The translations under genes and the position numbers were made by a program. 64,000 nucleotides of DNA, taken from contig NZ_KB467824.1 of the NCBI RefSeq assembly GCF_000344615.1, forward strand, positions 1,328,592 to 1,392,591, given 5' to 3'. This document shows positions 10,301 to 17,825 of this stretch, piece after piece. Each line of letters starts with the position of its first letter. Positions within the stretch are counted from its first letter, which is position 1. The notes beneath the pieces are model-generated. The model worked only from the letters and a program-made list of their open reading frames with translations. It had not been told where the DNA came from and did no database searches. Source of the stretch: Janthinobacterium sp. CG3. Lineage in GTDB: Bacteria > Pseudomonadota > Gammaproteobacteria > Burkholderiales > Burkholderiaceae_D.

Positions 10301-13300
10301 TCCGCGGCTTCCGCATCGAACTGGGCGAGGTCGAGGCGCAATTGCTGGCGCAGCCGGAGGTGCGCGACGTGGTGGTCGTGGCCAAACAAGGGCCGGGCGG
10401 CGCGCTGCTGGTGGCCTACCTGTCGCAACAGACCGGCACGCTGGCCGACGCCGCCGTGCTGCGCGAACGCCTGCGCCGCACGCTGCCCGAGCACATGGTG
10501 CCAAGCGCCATCGTCGTGCTGGAGCGGCTGCCGCTGAACGCCAACGGCAAAGTCGACCGCAAGGCGCTGCCGGAACCGGAACTGGTCGGCGGCGTCTACA
10601 CGGCGCCGCAGGGCGAGCTGGAAGAAACGCTGGCGCTGGTCTGGCGCGACGTATTGGGCCAGCAGCAGGTGGGCCGCGACGATAACTTCTTTGAACTGGG
10701 CGGCGACTCCATCCTGAGCCTGCAAATCGTCGCGCGGGTGCGGCGCGCCGGCTGGAACCTGAATCCCAAGCTGATGTTCGAGCGCCCGACCATTGCCGAG
10801 GCGGCCGCCGTGCTGGAGCCGCTGGCCGCGCCGGCCCAGGCGCCGGCGCAGCGCGAGCGCGGCGCGCTGGCTGATTTCCTGTCCGAGGCGGCGCTTGCCG
10901 CGCTGCCGTTCGACGGCGCGCAACTGGAGGACGTGTATCCGCTGTCACCGCTGCAAGAGGGCATGCTGTTCATGTCGCTGGAAGCGCCGGGCAGCGGTTT
11001 GTACATGAACCAGTTGCGCGTCGCCGTCGGCGGACTCGACGCGCAGCGCCTGGCCGTGTCCTGGCACGCCATGGTGCGCCGCCACGCCATTTTGCGTACC
11101 GGCTTCGCATGGCAGGCCGGCGTCGACGTCGCCTTGCAACTGGTGTGGCGCGAGGCCGACGCCTTCGTCGACACGCTGGACTGGCACGGCGACGCCGACA
11201 TTGCCGGGCGCCTGGCCGAACTGACCTCGGCCGAGCTGCTGCGCGAAGTGGACTTCGCGCGCCCGCAACTGGCGCGCCTGTTCCTGGTGCGCGTCGGCGA
11301 GGACGAGTACCAGCTGCTGCTGACCATGCACCATATCCTGCTCGACGGTTGGAGCCAGTCGCGTCTGCTGGGCGAGTGGCTGCAAGACTACTCGGGCCAG
11401 GCGCTGGCGCCGGTGCGGGCGCACTACGGCGACTACATCCGCTGGTTGCGCCGGCAAGCGAGCGCCCCGGCCGAACAGTACTGGCGCGGCCAGTTGCAGC
11501 GCCTGGACGGCCCGAGCCTGCTGGCCGGACGGCGCCGCGACGAAACCGGATACGACAAAATTTACTTGAGCTGGGACGCGGCGCAAACCCGCGCCCTGTT
11601 CGATTGCGCCAAGGCGCAGCGCGTCACGGCCAACACCGTGGTGCAGGCGGCGTGGGCGACGCTGTTGCAACGGCATCTGGGCAAGGACGCCGTGTGCTTC
11701 GGCGCGACGGTGGCGGGCCGGCCGGCCGAACTGGGCGGCGCCGAGGATATGCTCGGCCTGTTCATCAACACCATCCCGGTGCTGGTGTCGCGCCAGCCGC
11801 AGATGCCGGTCGGCGCCTTCCTGCGCCAACTGCAGGGCGTCAACCTGGAGGCGCGCGAGCACGAGCACACTTCCCTGGCGCAGATCCAGCGTTGGGGCGG
11901 CGCCGGCGGCCAGGCCCTGTTCGACAGCATCATCGTGTTTGAAAACTACCCGGTGCACAAGGCGCTGAGCGAACCGTTGGCGCACGGCCTGCGTTTCGGC
12001 GACGTCGGCGGCGAGGGCCTGACCGGCTATGCGATGGACTTGCAGGTCACGGTCGAAGGCGCGCTGGAAATCGAGTATTGCTATGCCCGCGCCAGCTTCA
12101 GCGAAGCCGAGGTGCTGGCGCTGCGCGCCGAAATGGACGAACTGCTGCGCGCCATGATCGCCGCGCCGGAACTGCCGATGGGCGAGTTGCCACGCTTGGG
12201 CGCGCTGGCGGCGGCGCCGGTGCTGGCCCTTGGCCGCACCGACTTCGCCCGCCGGCCCGACTGGGTGCACCGGCAGATCGAACAACAGGCGCTGCACCGG
12301 CCCGACGCGCTTGCGCTGCGCATCGGCGACGAGACGCTGAGTTTCGGCGCGCTGAACGCGCTCGCCAACCAGCTGGCGCATTGGCTGCTGGCCCAGGGTC
12401 TGGCGCCGGAAGCCAGGGTGGCCGTGCTGCTGCCGCGTTCGATGGACATGATCGTCGCGCTGCTGGCGGTGCTCAAGGCCGGCGCCAGCTACGTGCCGCT
12501 GGACGCCGACTATCCGCTGGAACGGCTGCGCTACATCATTGCCGATTGCGCGCCGGCGCTGCTGATCAGCAGCGCCGACTACCAAGAAACGCTGCCATGT
12601 CCGACGGTGTGGCTGGAACAATTGCAACTGGCCGGCCGCGGCCGCGACAATCCTGCCGTCGCGCTCAGCGAGCACCATCTGGCCTACGCGATCTACACCT
12701 CCGGTTCGACCGGGCAGCCGAAAGGCGTGGCGGTGGCGCACGGCCCGTTGGCGATGCACTGCGCCGCCACCAACGAGATCTACGCCATGGGGCCGGAGTC
12801 CTGCGAGCTGCTGTTCATGTCGTTCTCGTTCGACGGGGCGCACGAACGCTGGATCAGCGCCCTGACCGCCGGCGCGACGTTGGCCATCCGCGACCCCGAA
12901 ATCTGGACCGCCGAGCAAACCAGCGACGCGCTGCACCGTTACGGCGTTTCGACGGCGGCCTTCCCGCCGGCCTACCTGAACCAGCTGGCCGACTGGGCCG
13001 GCGCGGCGGGCGATCCGCCGCCGGTCGAACTGTACGTGTTCGGCGGCGAAGCCATGCCCAAGGCCGGCTTTGAACAAGTGCGCCGCCACTTGCGCCCGCG
13101 GCGCCTGATCAACGGCTACGGCCCGACCGAAACCGTGGTCACGCCGCTGATCTGGCAGGCCAGCGGCGACGACAGCTTCGACTGCGCCTACGCGCCGATC
13201 GGCCGTCCGGTGGGCGAGCGCAGCGTGTACGTGCTCGACACCGACATGCAACTGGTGCCGCACGGCGTGGTGGGCGAGTTGTATATCGGCGGCTATGGCC

Positions 13301-14784
13301 TGGCGCGCGGCTATGTCGGGCGCAGCGACCTGACGGCCGAGCGCTTCGTCGCCGACCCGTTCAGCGACAACGGCGCGCGGCTGTACCGCAGCGGCGACCT
13401 GGTGCGCTGGCTGGACGACGGCAACGCCGAATACATCGGCCGCGCCGACCACCAGGTCAAGATCCGCGGCTTCCGCATCGAGCTGGGCGAAATCGAAGCG
13501 CAACTGCGCAAGGTGGCCGGCGTCGCCGACGTGGCCGTGGTGGCCGCCGCCGGCGAGGGCGGCGCGCAACTGCACGCCTACCTGGTCAGCGAGGCCGCCC
13601 CGCAAGAGGTGATGCAGATGGCGCGCATGGCGCTGGCCGGCACGCTGCCCGACTTCATGCATCCATCGGCGTACGCGGTGCTGGCGGCGCTGCCGCGGCT
13701 GCCGACCGGCAAGCTCGACCGGAACGCGCTGCCGCCTATCCAGGCCGAGGCGGCGCGCCAGTACCGCGCCCCGTCGACGCCGCAGGCGCGCCGCATGGCC
13801 GACCTGTGGCAGGAAGTGCTGGGCGTGGAACGCGTGGGCGAGACGGATAACTTCTTCGAACTGGGCGGCGATTCGCTGCTGTGCCTGAAGCTGATATCGC
13901 GCCTGCGAACGTTGAAGGACGCGCGCTTCAACTTCAAGCTACGCGACGTGATGCAAAAACCGACCATCGCCCAGCTGCTTGGGCTGGAGCTGGAGCGGGT
14001 TTCATCCGGCGTGACGGCGCTGAACCGGGAAGGACAGGAAGCCTTGTTCTGCCTGCACGCCGGCTTCGGCACCGTCTTCGACTACCAGCCGCTGGCCCGC
14101 AAGCTCGACGGCGTGGCCACGGTATATGGCATCGGCTGCCGCATGCTGGCCGACAGCGCGCACGTCGACGCGTCGCTGGAGCAGATGGCGCGCGACTATA
14201 CCCGCATGATCCGGCAAACCCAGGCGCAGGGGCCGTACCGGCTGATGGGATGGTCGCTGGGCGGCACGCTGGCGGCGATGGTGGCGGCGCTGCTGGAGCG
14301 GGCGGGCCAGGCGGTCAGCTTCGTCGGCCTGGTCGATTCGTATATTCCGGGCACCGAACAGCGCGTCATGCCGCCGTGGCAGCGCGACTTCGCCGACTTC
14401 CTGTCGCAGGTGCTGCCTGGCGTGGCGCTGGACGGCTTGCCGGAGACGGTGGGGTTGGCGCTGGAAGCGCGCCTGGCGCTGGCGCTGGCCGGCGCCGACT
14501 CGGCGTACGGCGCCATGGGCGCGGCGGAACTGCTGCGCGGCTTCGAGGTGGCGCGGCATTTGAAAGCGCTGTCGATCGAAGCCGGGCCGCTGCCGGTACT
14601 GGCTTGCCAGGTGCATTACTGGTGGGCCGCCGGCAGGGACGAGGCGCACAAGGCCGAACTGCTGCGCCAGACCGGCGTGGCCGGCATCGCCGCGGAAATC
14701 GAGGCGGACCACTACACCATTACGCGCGACGAGCGCTGGCTGGAGCAGGCGGCCAAGTTGGGAGAGGGGGTCACGCAGAGCTAG
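4342..14784 (+). CDS. Non-ribosomal peptide synthetase, three modules plus thioesterase
   Basis: This 3480-aa protein reads C-A-T-C-A-T-C-A-T-TE. Landmarks are HHIVSDG near 183, YTSGSTG near 657, LGGHSL near 1046, an atypical HHLVVDH near 1270, a second YTSGSTG near 1733, LGGDSI near 2119, HHILLDG near 2330, a third YTSGSTG near 2784, LGGDSL near 3173 and the thioesterase GWSLGG near 3302. A-domain codes read by eye are DVWHVSLIDK (Ser), DVWNIGLIHK (close to the Thr code DFWNIGMVHK) and DGEAVGGVTK (resembles N5-hydroxyornithine domains of pyoverdine-type synthetases; tentative). The C-terminal TE should release or cyclise the siderophore. No epimerisation domains are present, so any D residue would need dual C/E domains. 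Confidence 0.95.
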   Translation: MNNDATRRIAEKFAQLSAEQRRAVYQRLKADGMSIGQFPILQREAALAQACPLSYAQTRQWFLWQLDPTSTAYHIAGALTLKGELAVDAVKASFAALVARHEALRTVFRGTADGLAEQVIQAQAALDFAIIDLSAVDAFERAARVLREATRISRAPFDLTQGPLLRVGLIRAAADEHVLVLVMHHIVSDGWSMQIIVDEFAALYRAGVQGGAAELAAMAIQYADYAVWQRSWLEAGERQRQLAYWSAQLGSDHTALQLPADHPRRADANYRAARHSITLPAQLAHGLQRRAQAQGATLFMALLAGFQVLLSRYSGQTDIRVGVPIANRHRVESERVVGFFVNTQVLRNQLQGRLSLSQALAQARDAALGAQEHQDLPFEQLVEALQPERSLNGNPLFQVMFNHQRSDYRALERLPGLERHDYALADKQAQFELTLDTSEDADGVVNATFSYAAELFDTATIARMARHYSATLQALAAHPEQLLGEVELLDDAQRRQLQQWGDNRLQHPGEEAVQRLFERQAARQPRAPALVFGDITLSYAELNARANQLAHRLIGLGVKAETKVGIALERSLEMVVGLLAILKAGGAYVPLDPDYPAERLRYMLKDSGIRLLLTHGDMQARFADSAQLNILALDTLDVGAEPAHNPHPALHGENLVYVIYTSGSTGKPKGAANRHRSLYNRLAWMQQAYQLTPAETVLQKTPFSFDVSVWEFFWPLMVGARLAIAGPGEHRDPARLVELIVRHRVSTLHFVPSMLQAFLAHQGVEACVSLERIVCSGEALPAEAQNEVFKRLPKAALYNLYGPTEAAIDVTHWTCRDDGRGQVPIGQPISQTKTYVLDGELALAPAGVAGELYLGGIGLARGYLERAGLTAERFVADPFDPQGGRLYRTGDLVRWNSEGQLEYLGRIDHQVKIRGLRIELGEIEAQLLAQAEVREAVVVAKDGAAGARLVAYVSAQAGQRCGAASLRERLGLALPEYMVPSAIVVLESLPLNANGKVDRKALPEPDFTPGQAYEAPRGALELALAALWSELLGVPRVGRNDNFFELGGHSLLALRLLERMRAQGLPAQVRSLFQHPRLGDFARASTQERGRAAVVVPPNGIPAGCTAIDPAMLTLVDLDAAQIATIEAAVPGGAANIQDIYPLAPLQEGILFHHVLQTEGDAYVTPQLLSFDSEERLQRFVASLNQVIARHDILRTAVLWEDLKEPLQVVWREASLALQWLEADDGGAAATLTAAVHPGQYRIDVRRAPMIRALAARDRDSGRFLLQLPSHHLVVDHTTLDLLVEEIGLIQQGAALLPAVPFRRFVAQARLGVSQVEHETFFRQMLGDVDEPTAPFNLIDVQGDGSEIEQARLPMAPALSARVRRQAQRHGVSAATLFHQAWALVLARICGKDDVVFGTVLFGRMQGGEDAGRALGLFINTLPLRIRLGGQNALECLRQTQAALTGLLHHEHASLSLAQRCSALPGGTPLFSSLLNYRYGAGEGQAGAGNVWEGVELLGGEERSNYPLSISVDDLGEGFALVAQVKPSIGAQRLCGLLHEAMAGLLAALADRPATLMRELDVMSAAELAQLGTWGVNQRHHAGVAPVHEVFERQAALHPRAPALLFGDDTLTYAELNARANRLAHRLIAMDVKPETRVGIAVERSIDMVVGLLGILKAGAAYVPLDPDYPGDRLRYMVEDSGIVLLLTHAALADSVPHPANGRLLLLDQLDLSGESAANPAVPLHGENLAYVIYTSGSTGMPKGAANRHRSLFSCMAWMQETYHLTPADTVLHKAPFGFDVSVWELFWPLTAGARLALALPGDQRDPARLVALIQQHQVTTVNFVPAMLQAFLAHDGIEASTRLRNIICGGEAMPAETQRETFARLRHAGLHNLYGPTEAAIHVTHWACRDDGLNQVPIGRPISATLTYVLDADLNLAPAGVAGELYLGGVNLGRGYLDRPDLTSERFVADPFDPAGGRLYRTGDLVRWNDEGQLEYLGRIDHQVKIRGFRIELGEVEAQLLAQPEVRDVVVVAKQGPGGALLVAYLSQQTGTLADAAVLRERLRRTLPEHMVPSAIVVLERLPLNANGKVDRKALPEPELVGGVYTAPQGELEETLALVWRDVLGQQQVGRDDNFFELGGDSILSLQIVARVRRAGWNLNPKLMFERPTIAEAAAVLEPLAAPAQAPAQRERGALADFLSEAALAALPFDGAQLEDVYPLSPLQEGMLFMSLEAPGSGLYMNQLRVAVGGLDAQRLAVSWHAMVRRHAILRTGFAWQAGVDVALQLVWREADAFVDTLDWHGDADIAGRLAELTSAELLREVDFARPQLARLFLVRVGEDEYQLLLTMHHILLDGWSQSRLLGEWLQDYSGQALAPVRAHYGDYIRWLRRQASAPAEQYWRGQLQRLDGPSLLAGRRRDETGYDKIYLSWDAAQTRALFDCAKAQRVTANTVVQAAWATLLQRHLGKDAVCFGATVAGRPAELGGAEDMLGLFINTIPVLVSRQPQMPVGAFLRQLQGVNLEAREHEHTSLAQIQRWGGAGGQALFDSIIVFENYPVHKALSEPLAHGLRFGDVGGEGLTGYAMDLQVTVEGALEIEYCYARASFSEAEVLALRAEMDELLRAMIAAPELPMGELPRLGALAAAPVLALGRTDFARRPDWVHRQIEQQALHRPDALALRIGDETLSFGALNALANQLAHWLLAQGLAPEARVAVLLPRSMDMIVALLAVLKAGASYVPLDADYPLERLRYIIADCAPALLISSADYQETLPCPTVWLEQLQLAGRGRDNPAVALSEHHLAYAIYTSGSTGQPKGVAVAHGPLAMHCAATNEIYAMGPESCELLFMSFSFDGAHERWISALTAGATLAIRDPEIWTAEQTSDALHRYGVSTAAFPPAYLNQLADWAGAAGDPPPVELYVFGGEAMPKAGFEQVRRHLRPRRLINGYGPTETVVTPLIWQASGDDSFDCAYAPIGRPVGERSVYVLDTDMQLVPHGVVGELYIGGYGLARGYVGRSDLTAERFVADPFSDNGARLYRSGDLVRWLDDGNAEYIGRADHQVKIRGFRIELGEIEAQLRKVAGVADVAVVAAAGEGGAQLHAYLVSEAAPQEVMQMARMALAGTLPDFMHPSAYAVLAALPRLPTGKLDRNALPPIQAEAARQYRAPSTPQARRMADLWQEVLGVERVGETDNFFELGGDSLLCLKLISRLRTLKDARFNFKLRDVMQKPTIAQLLGLELERVSSGVTALNREGQEALFCLHAGFGTVFDYQPLARKLDGVATVYGIGCRMLADSAHVDASLEQMARDYTRMIRQTQAQGPYRLMGWSLGGTLAAMVAALLERAGQAVSFVGLVDSYIPGTEQRVMPPWQRDFADFLSQVLPGVALDGLPETVGLALEARLALALAGADSAYGAMGAAELLRGFEVARHLKALSIEAGPLPVLACQVHYWWAAGRDEAHKAELLRQTGVAGIAAEIEADHYTITRDERWLEQAAKLGEGVTQS

Positions 14785-14799
14785 AGCGCTAGCGTAGAA

Positions 14800-14829
14800 C
14801 CGGGGTCAGGCCTTCTGGTCTGAGCCCGG
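14800..14829. repeat. Palindromic repeat family A, copy 1
   Basis: Two 13-base arms (CCGGGGTCAGGCC and GGTCTGAGCCCGG) around TTCT form a hairpin 15 bp after the NRPS stop codon. A close relative lies at 17712-17741 after the formyltransferase, so this looks like a REP-like extragenic palindrome. It may also act as a transcription terminator for the NRPS operon, but no T-run follows. Confidence 0.65.
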
Positions 14830-14866
14830 CTGTTTCTAGTCGTCCGCGCTGCTCCAAGCTAACGTT

Positions 14867-14896
14867 GTCGGGTTACGCCCCATGGGCTCACCCGAC
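14867..14896. repeat. Palindromic repeat family B, copy 1
   Basis: The inverted arms GTCGGGTTACGCCC and GGGCTCACCCGAC share one core with the element at 31801-31831, including a near-identical right flank (C-T/G-ACGAAAA). The flank contains the stop codon of the convergent acyltransferase gene at 14897-14899. The position between convergent genes and the second copy suggest a genome-wide extragenic repeat. Confidence 0.65.
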
Positions 14897-15661
14897 CTAC
14901 GAAAAAACGCCCTGCGGCGCCCACAGCTGGCGCTCAAAAAAGCGCTCGCGCGGCAGCACGCCAAGCACGGCGCGCTTATGCGGAAAATCGAACTCGCCCA
15001 ACAAATCGTATCCCGAGCGCGTCAGATTGCGGCGCATGCGCTGGTTGTCGGCGCGCGGCTCGATCACCAGCCTGCCGGTGCGGTTGTCGTCCAAAAACAG
15101 ATAGTGGGCAATCGACGGCAGCCAGGCCGATACGAAGGCTTGGCCCCGGCACCCGGCTTCGCCGATCAGCACATGCCAGCCCCGCTCGAATTCATCCGGC
15201 TCGCAAAACGGCGCGATCCGGTCCTCGCTGGCCCAGTACACCTCGAAATAGCCGAAGGGCACGTCGTCCAGGCAAGCGATCAGTGGAATGCTGTGCGGGT
15301 CGCCCGCCAGCCGCTCCAAATAGGCGCGGTGCCGCGCCAAGTCGCCTTGCTCCTCCCAGAACTCGGCCACATGCGGATCGTTCATCCAACGGTGGAAATG
15401 CGGCAGATCGGCGTCGCTGTCGGCGACCCGGAAACTCAACGTCCGCTCCAGCCATGGAATATAGCGGCGATACACGTCGCCCACCGGCTGCGGCGGGCGC
15501 AGCGGGTGGCGCCGGCCGGCGCTGAGCTGGTAGGCCGGCGCCACCGTTGGCTGCGCCTGCGGCAACCACAAGTGCCGCTCCTGCGCGTTATGCGGGGTTA
15601 AGAGATCGCCTTCGTCCAGATTCGCTGTGGTTCTGCTGTCGGTCATCGGTTCTTCGCTCAA
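14897..15661 (-). CDS. IucB/RhbD-like hydroxamate siderophore N-acyltransferase (GNAT)
   Basis: This 254-aa protein resembles the GNAT enzymes that acylate N-hydroxylated lysine or ornithine in siderophore pathways. The core runs from about residue 75, with FHRWMNDPHVAEFWEE and RGWHVLIGE, typical of the IucB/MbtK/RhbD group. The first 70 residues form the N-terminal extension common in this group. It is the second gene of a two-gene operon; its start overlaps the stop of the upstream hydrolase by 4 bp (15658-15661). Together with the formyltransferase at 16797 it suggests that two different hydroxamate acyl groups are made. The acyl donor cannot be read from sequence. Confidence 0.82.
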   Translation of the reverse strand: MSEEPMTDSRTTANLDEGDLLTPHNAQERHLWLPQAQPTVAPAYQLSAGRRHPLRPPQPVGDVYRRYIPWLERTLSFRVADSDADLPHFHRWMNDPHVAEFWEEQGDLARHRAYLERLAGDPHSIPLIACLDDVPFGYFEVYWASEDRIAPFCEPDEFERGWHVLIGEAGCRGQAFVSAWLPSIAHYLFLDDNRTGRLVIEPRADNQRMRRNLTRSGYDLLGEFDFPHKRAVLGVLPRERFFERQLWAPQGVFS

Positions 15662-16614
15662 AGAGGCAGGCGCGCGCCGGCGAAGGCGGCGGCCAGCGTC
15701 CGCGCCAGGTCGTCGCGCAAGGTGTCGGCGGCGTCGACGATGTTACCCAGCCGGGCAAAGTCGTGCACCATGCCGGCGTAGATTTCCAGCGTCGCCGGCA
15801 CGCCGGCGTCGTGCAGCTTGGCGGCGTAGGCGACGCCTTCGTCGAGCAGCGGGTCGTATTCCGCCAGCGCGATGTGCGCCGGGGCCAGCCCCGCCACGTC
15901 GACGGCGGCCAGCGGCGCGAAGCGCCAGTCGCCGCGCTCGCCTTCGTGGTTCAGATAGTGGGCAAACATCCATTGCAGCGTGTCGGCCTCCAGCAGATAG
16001 CCGGTGCCGTGGCGCTGGTGCGAAGCGCTGTCCTGCTTGCTGCTGGTGCAGGGATACAGCAACAGTTGTAGCGCCGGCTGCGCCCGCCCGGCCCGTTTCA
16101 GGGCGATGCACAGGGTCGTGGCCAGGGTGCCGCCGGCGCTGTCGCCGCCGACCGCCAAGCGGGCGGCGTCGATGCCGTGGGCCGCCGCGTGCCGCTCCAG
16201 CCAGCTCCAGGCGTCGACGGCGTCGTCGAAGGCGGCGGGAAATTTGTGCTCCGGCGCGAGGCGATAGTCGACCGCCAGCACCTTGCACGGCGTGCGCTCG
16301 GCCAGGTCGCGGCACAGCGCGTCGTGCGACTCCAGGCCGCCGATGCAAAAGCCGCCGCCGTGGAAGAACAGCAGGCAGGGCAGGGCGGCGGCCGTGTCGG
16401 AAGGCGAATACAGGCGCGCGCCGATGCCGCGGCCGTCGGCGCAGGCCAGCGCCAGGTCGAGCGCCGCGACCGACGCGGCGCCGGGGGCGTCGAGCATGGG
16501 CGTGGCGGCGTCGTAGCTGGCGCGCGCCGCGGTTGGGGTTTGCAGGTGCATGGGCTGGCTGTCGCCGAGTTGCACCAGCTCCAGGAAGGACTCGAGGTCG
16601 GGATTGAGCGGCAT
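15658..16614 (-). CDS. Alpha/beta hydrolase, hormone-sensitive-lipase (GDXG) family
   Basis: This 318-aa enzyme has the oxyanion motif HGGG near residue 90, the nucleophile motif GDSAGG near 156, and late Asp and His candidates (EYDPLLDEG; GMVHDF). It is the first gene of the operon with the IucB-like acyltransferase and sits under a candidate iron-starvation sigma promoter 32 bp upstream. That context suggests a role in siderophore maturation, transfer or hydrolysis, although the family is best known for carboxylesterases. It lacks a clear signal peptide, so it is probably cytoplasmic. The exact substrate is unknown. Confidence 0.8.
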   Translation of the reverse strand: MPLNPDLESFLELVQLGDSQPMHLQTPTAARASYDAATPMLDAPGAASVAALDLALACADGRGIGARLYSPSDTAAALPCLLFFHGGGFCIGGLESHDALCRDLAERTPCKVLAVDYRLAPEHKFPAAFDDAVDAWSWLERHAAAHGIDAARLAVGGDSAGGTLATTLCIALKRAGRAQPALQLLLYPCTSSKQDSASHQRHGTGYLLEADTLQWMFAHYLNHEGERGDWRFAPLAAVDVAGLAPAHIALAEYDPLLDEGVAYAAKLHDAGVPATLEIYAGMVHDFARLGNIVDAADTLRDDLARTLAAAFAGARLPL

Positions 16615-16645
16615 GGCGAACGATAAGTGGTGACGGTGCTTGCTT

Positions 16646-16670
16646 GACGAACCGTCGCGGCGTTTGTTTA
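16646..16670 (-). promoter_or_regulatory. Candidate iron-starvation ECF sigma promoter (hydrolase-acyltransferase operon)
   Basis: On the minus strand the site reads TAAACA at the -35 and TTCGTC at the -10, with exactly 17 nt between TAAA and CGTC. The -10 lies 32 bp before the hydrolase start. The same arrangement occurs at six other siderophore-locus promoters in this window and matches the known PvdS/OrbS pattern (TAAAT/TAAA, 16-17 nt, CGT/CGTC). Confidence 0.75.
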
Positions 16671-16672
16671 GC

Positions 16673-16697
16673 TAACTATTTTGGCCCCTCGCTCGTC
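16673..16697 (+). promoter_or_regulatory. Candidate iron-starvation ECF sigma promoter (formyltransferase), weaker match
   Basis: The plus strand reads TAAC, 17 nt, CGTC, one base off the TAAA -35 seen at the other sites. It lies back-to-back with the minus-strand site at 16646-16670, leaving about 100 nt of leader before the formyltransferase ATG. Confidence 0.55.
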
Positions 16698-16796
16698 TAG
16701 AGGTATAAGTCCGGCTGGCGGCCGGACACGCGCATTGCCTGCGGGTGGATAGCACCCGGCCGGCCCGAACAACCATTTTCTGATCGTACAAAATCT

Positions 16797-17636
16797 ATGT
16801 CGAAGGCAAAAATCGTCTATATCTGCTCATTGAGGAACGCCGCCGCCGACCAGGCGGGGCAATACATTGAGTATAAGGAGGAACGGCGCTACATGAAATC
16901 GCCGCTCGAATATCTGGTCGAGGAACTCAATGAAACCAGCCTGGGCCAGTCCTATACGCTGGAGGCCGTCATCTACGACGACGACGAGGGTTCGCCGCGC
17001 GACCGCGAAAGGCTGGCCGAGTACGGCTTCCGCTGCGAGCCCGGCAAGAAGTGGCTGTGCCCTGCCGGCTTGCAGGTGCAGGGCCGCGACCTCGACACGC
17101 TGATGCAGGCGATTCCGTCGACCTATCGGCGCCACGCCAGGGGCACGCCGGAGCACGTCGCCGGCAAGCGCGTGTTCGAGGCGAACCTGCTGGCCAAACT
17201 GAACGAACTCGGCGCCGACCTGGTGCTGCTGGACGGCCTGCTGATCATCCTCGACGAGCTGGTGCGCCCGGGCTGCCCCTACCATAGGCGCATCGTCAAC
17301 ATCCATCCGGGCATTACGCGGCTGGAGTCGCCATACGAGCGGCGCGGCGCCTGGGCCACGCTCAACGCGCTGTACGGCGCGCGCGGCCAGCAGGTGCGCG
17401 ATTGGAGCACGATGGAAACGGTGGCGGTGCCGCCGGTGTTGATGACCGGCGCGTCCTTCCATTATGTCGACAACGGCATCGACTCGGGCGAGGTGATCGT
17501 CGACGTGCTGAAGACCGAGATCGACCCGGAGGATACGATATTGGAACTGCGCTGGAACAACTTCAAGCTCAGCCTGTTCCCGGCGATGCAGCAGGGCTTG
17601 ACGTTGATGGCGGGGCGCCTGCGCAAGGCGGCTTGA
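16797..17636 (+). CDS. N5-hydroxyornithine formyltransferase (PvdF-like)
   Basis: This 279-aa protein is similar in length to PvdF and carries the formyltransferase core NIHPGI followed by SPYERRGAWATLNAL (residues about 166-186), then GASFHYVDNGIDSG. The family transfers a formyl group from N10-formyltetrahydrofolate to N5-hydroxyornithine, giving one hydroxamate ligand of a siderophore. The substrate would come from the monooxygenase at 24631-25875. It is a single-gene unit divergent from the hydrolase-acyltransferase operon. Function is well supported by motif and context. Confidence 0.9.
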   Translation: MSKAKIVYICSLRNAAADQAGQYIEYKEERRYMKSPLEYLVEELNETSLGQSYTLEAVIYDDDEGSPRDRERLAEYGFRCEPGKKWLCPAGLQVQGRDLDTLMQAIPSTYRRHARGTPEHVAGKRVFEANLLAKLNELGADLVLLDGLLIILDELVRPGCPYHRRIVNIHPGITRLESPYERRGAWATLNALYGARGQQVRDWSTMETVAVPPVLMTGASFHYVDNGIDSGEVIVDVLKTEIDPEDTILELRWNNFKLSLFPAMQQGLTLMAGRLRKAA

Positions 17637-17711
17637 TACGCGAAAACGGACCGAAGTAATGCCGTTAAATTGGCGGGCCGGCAACGCTGAAAATCAACCC
17701 AAGACAGAGAG

Positions 17712-17741
17712 CCGGGGTCGGGCCTTAAGGTCCGACCCCGG
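17712..17741. repeat. Palindromic repeat family A, copy 2
   Basis: The arms CCGGGGTCGGGCC and GGTCCGACCCCGG enclose TTAA with only one unpaired position. It is a near copy of the element at 14800-14829 and lies 75 bp after the formyltransferase stop, at the junction with the foreign-looking segment. Confidence 0.7.
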
Positions 17742-17825
17742 GGTTACGCAGTTGGTTTTGATGAATTCAACGCTGAAGCCGCCAAGGGCCGCAGTTAGTT
17801 CTAGCCGCAGTCATCAGCGATTGGG

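Noticed and set aside
4339-13662. Very long open frames on the minus strand opposite the NRPS genes (for example 4339-7566 and 10945-13662)
   Set aside because: They mirror the coding strand of repetitive GC-rich NRPS DNA, have His/Arg/Gln-rich composition and no domains. Similar antisense frames occur opposite the kinase (43971-46967) and acylase (26058-28361) genes.
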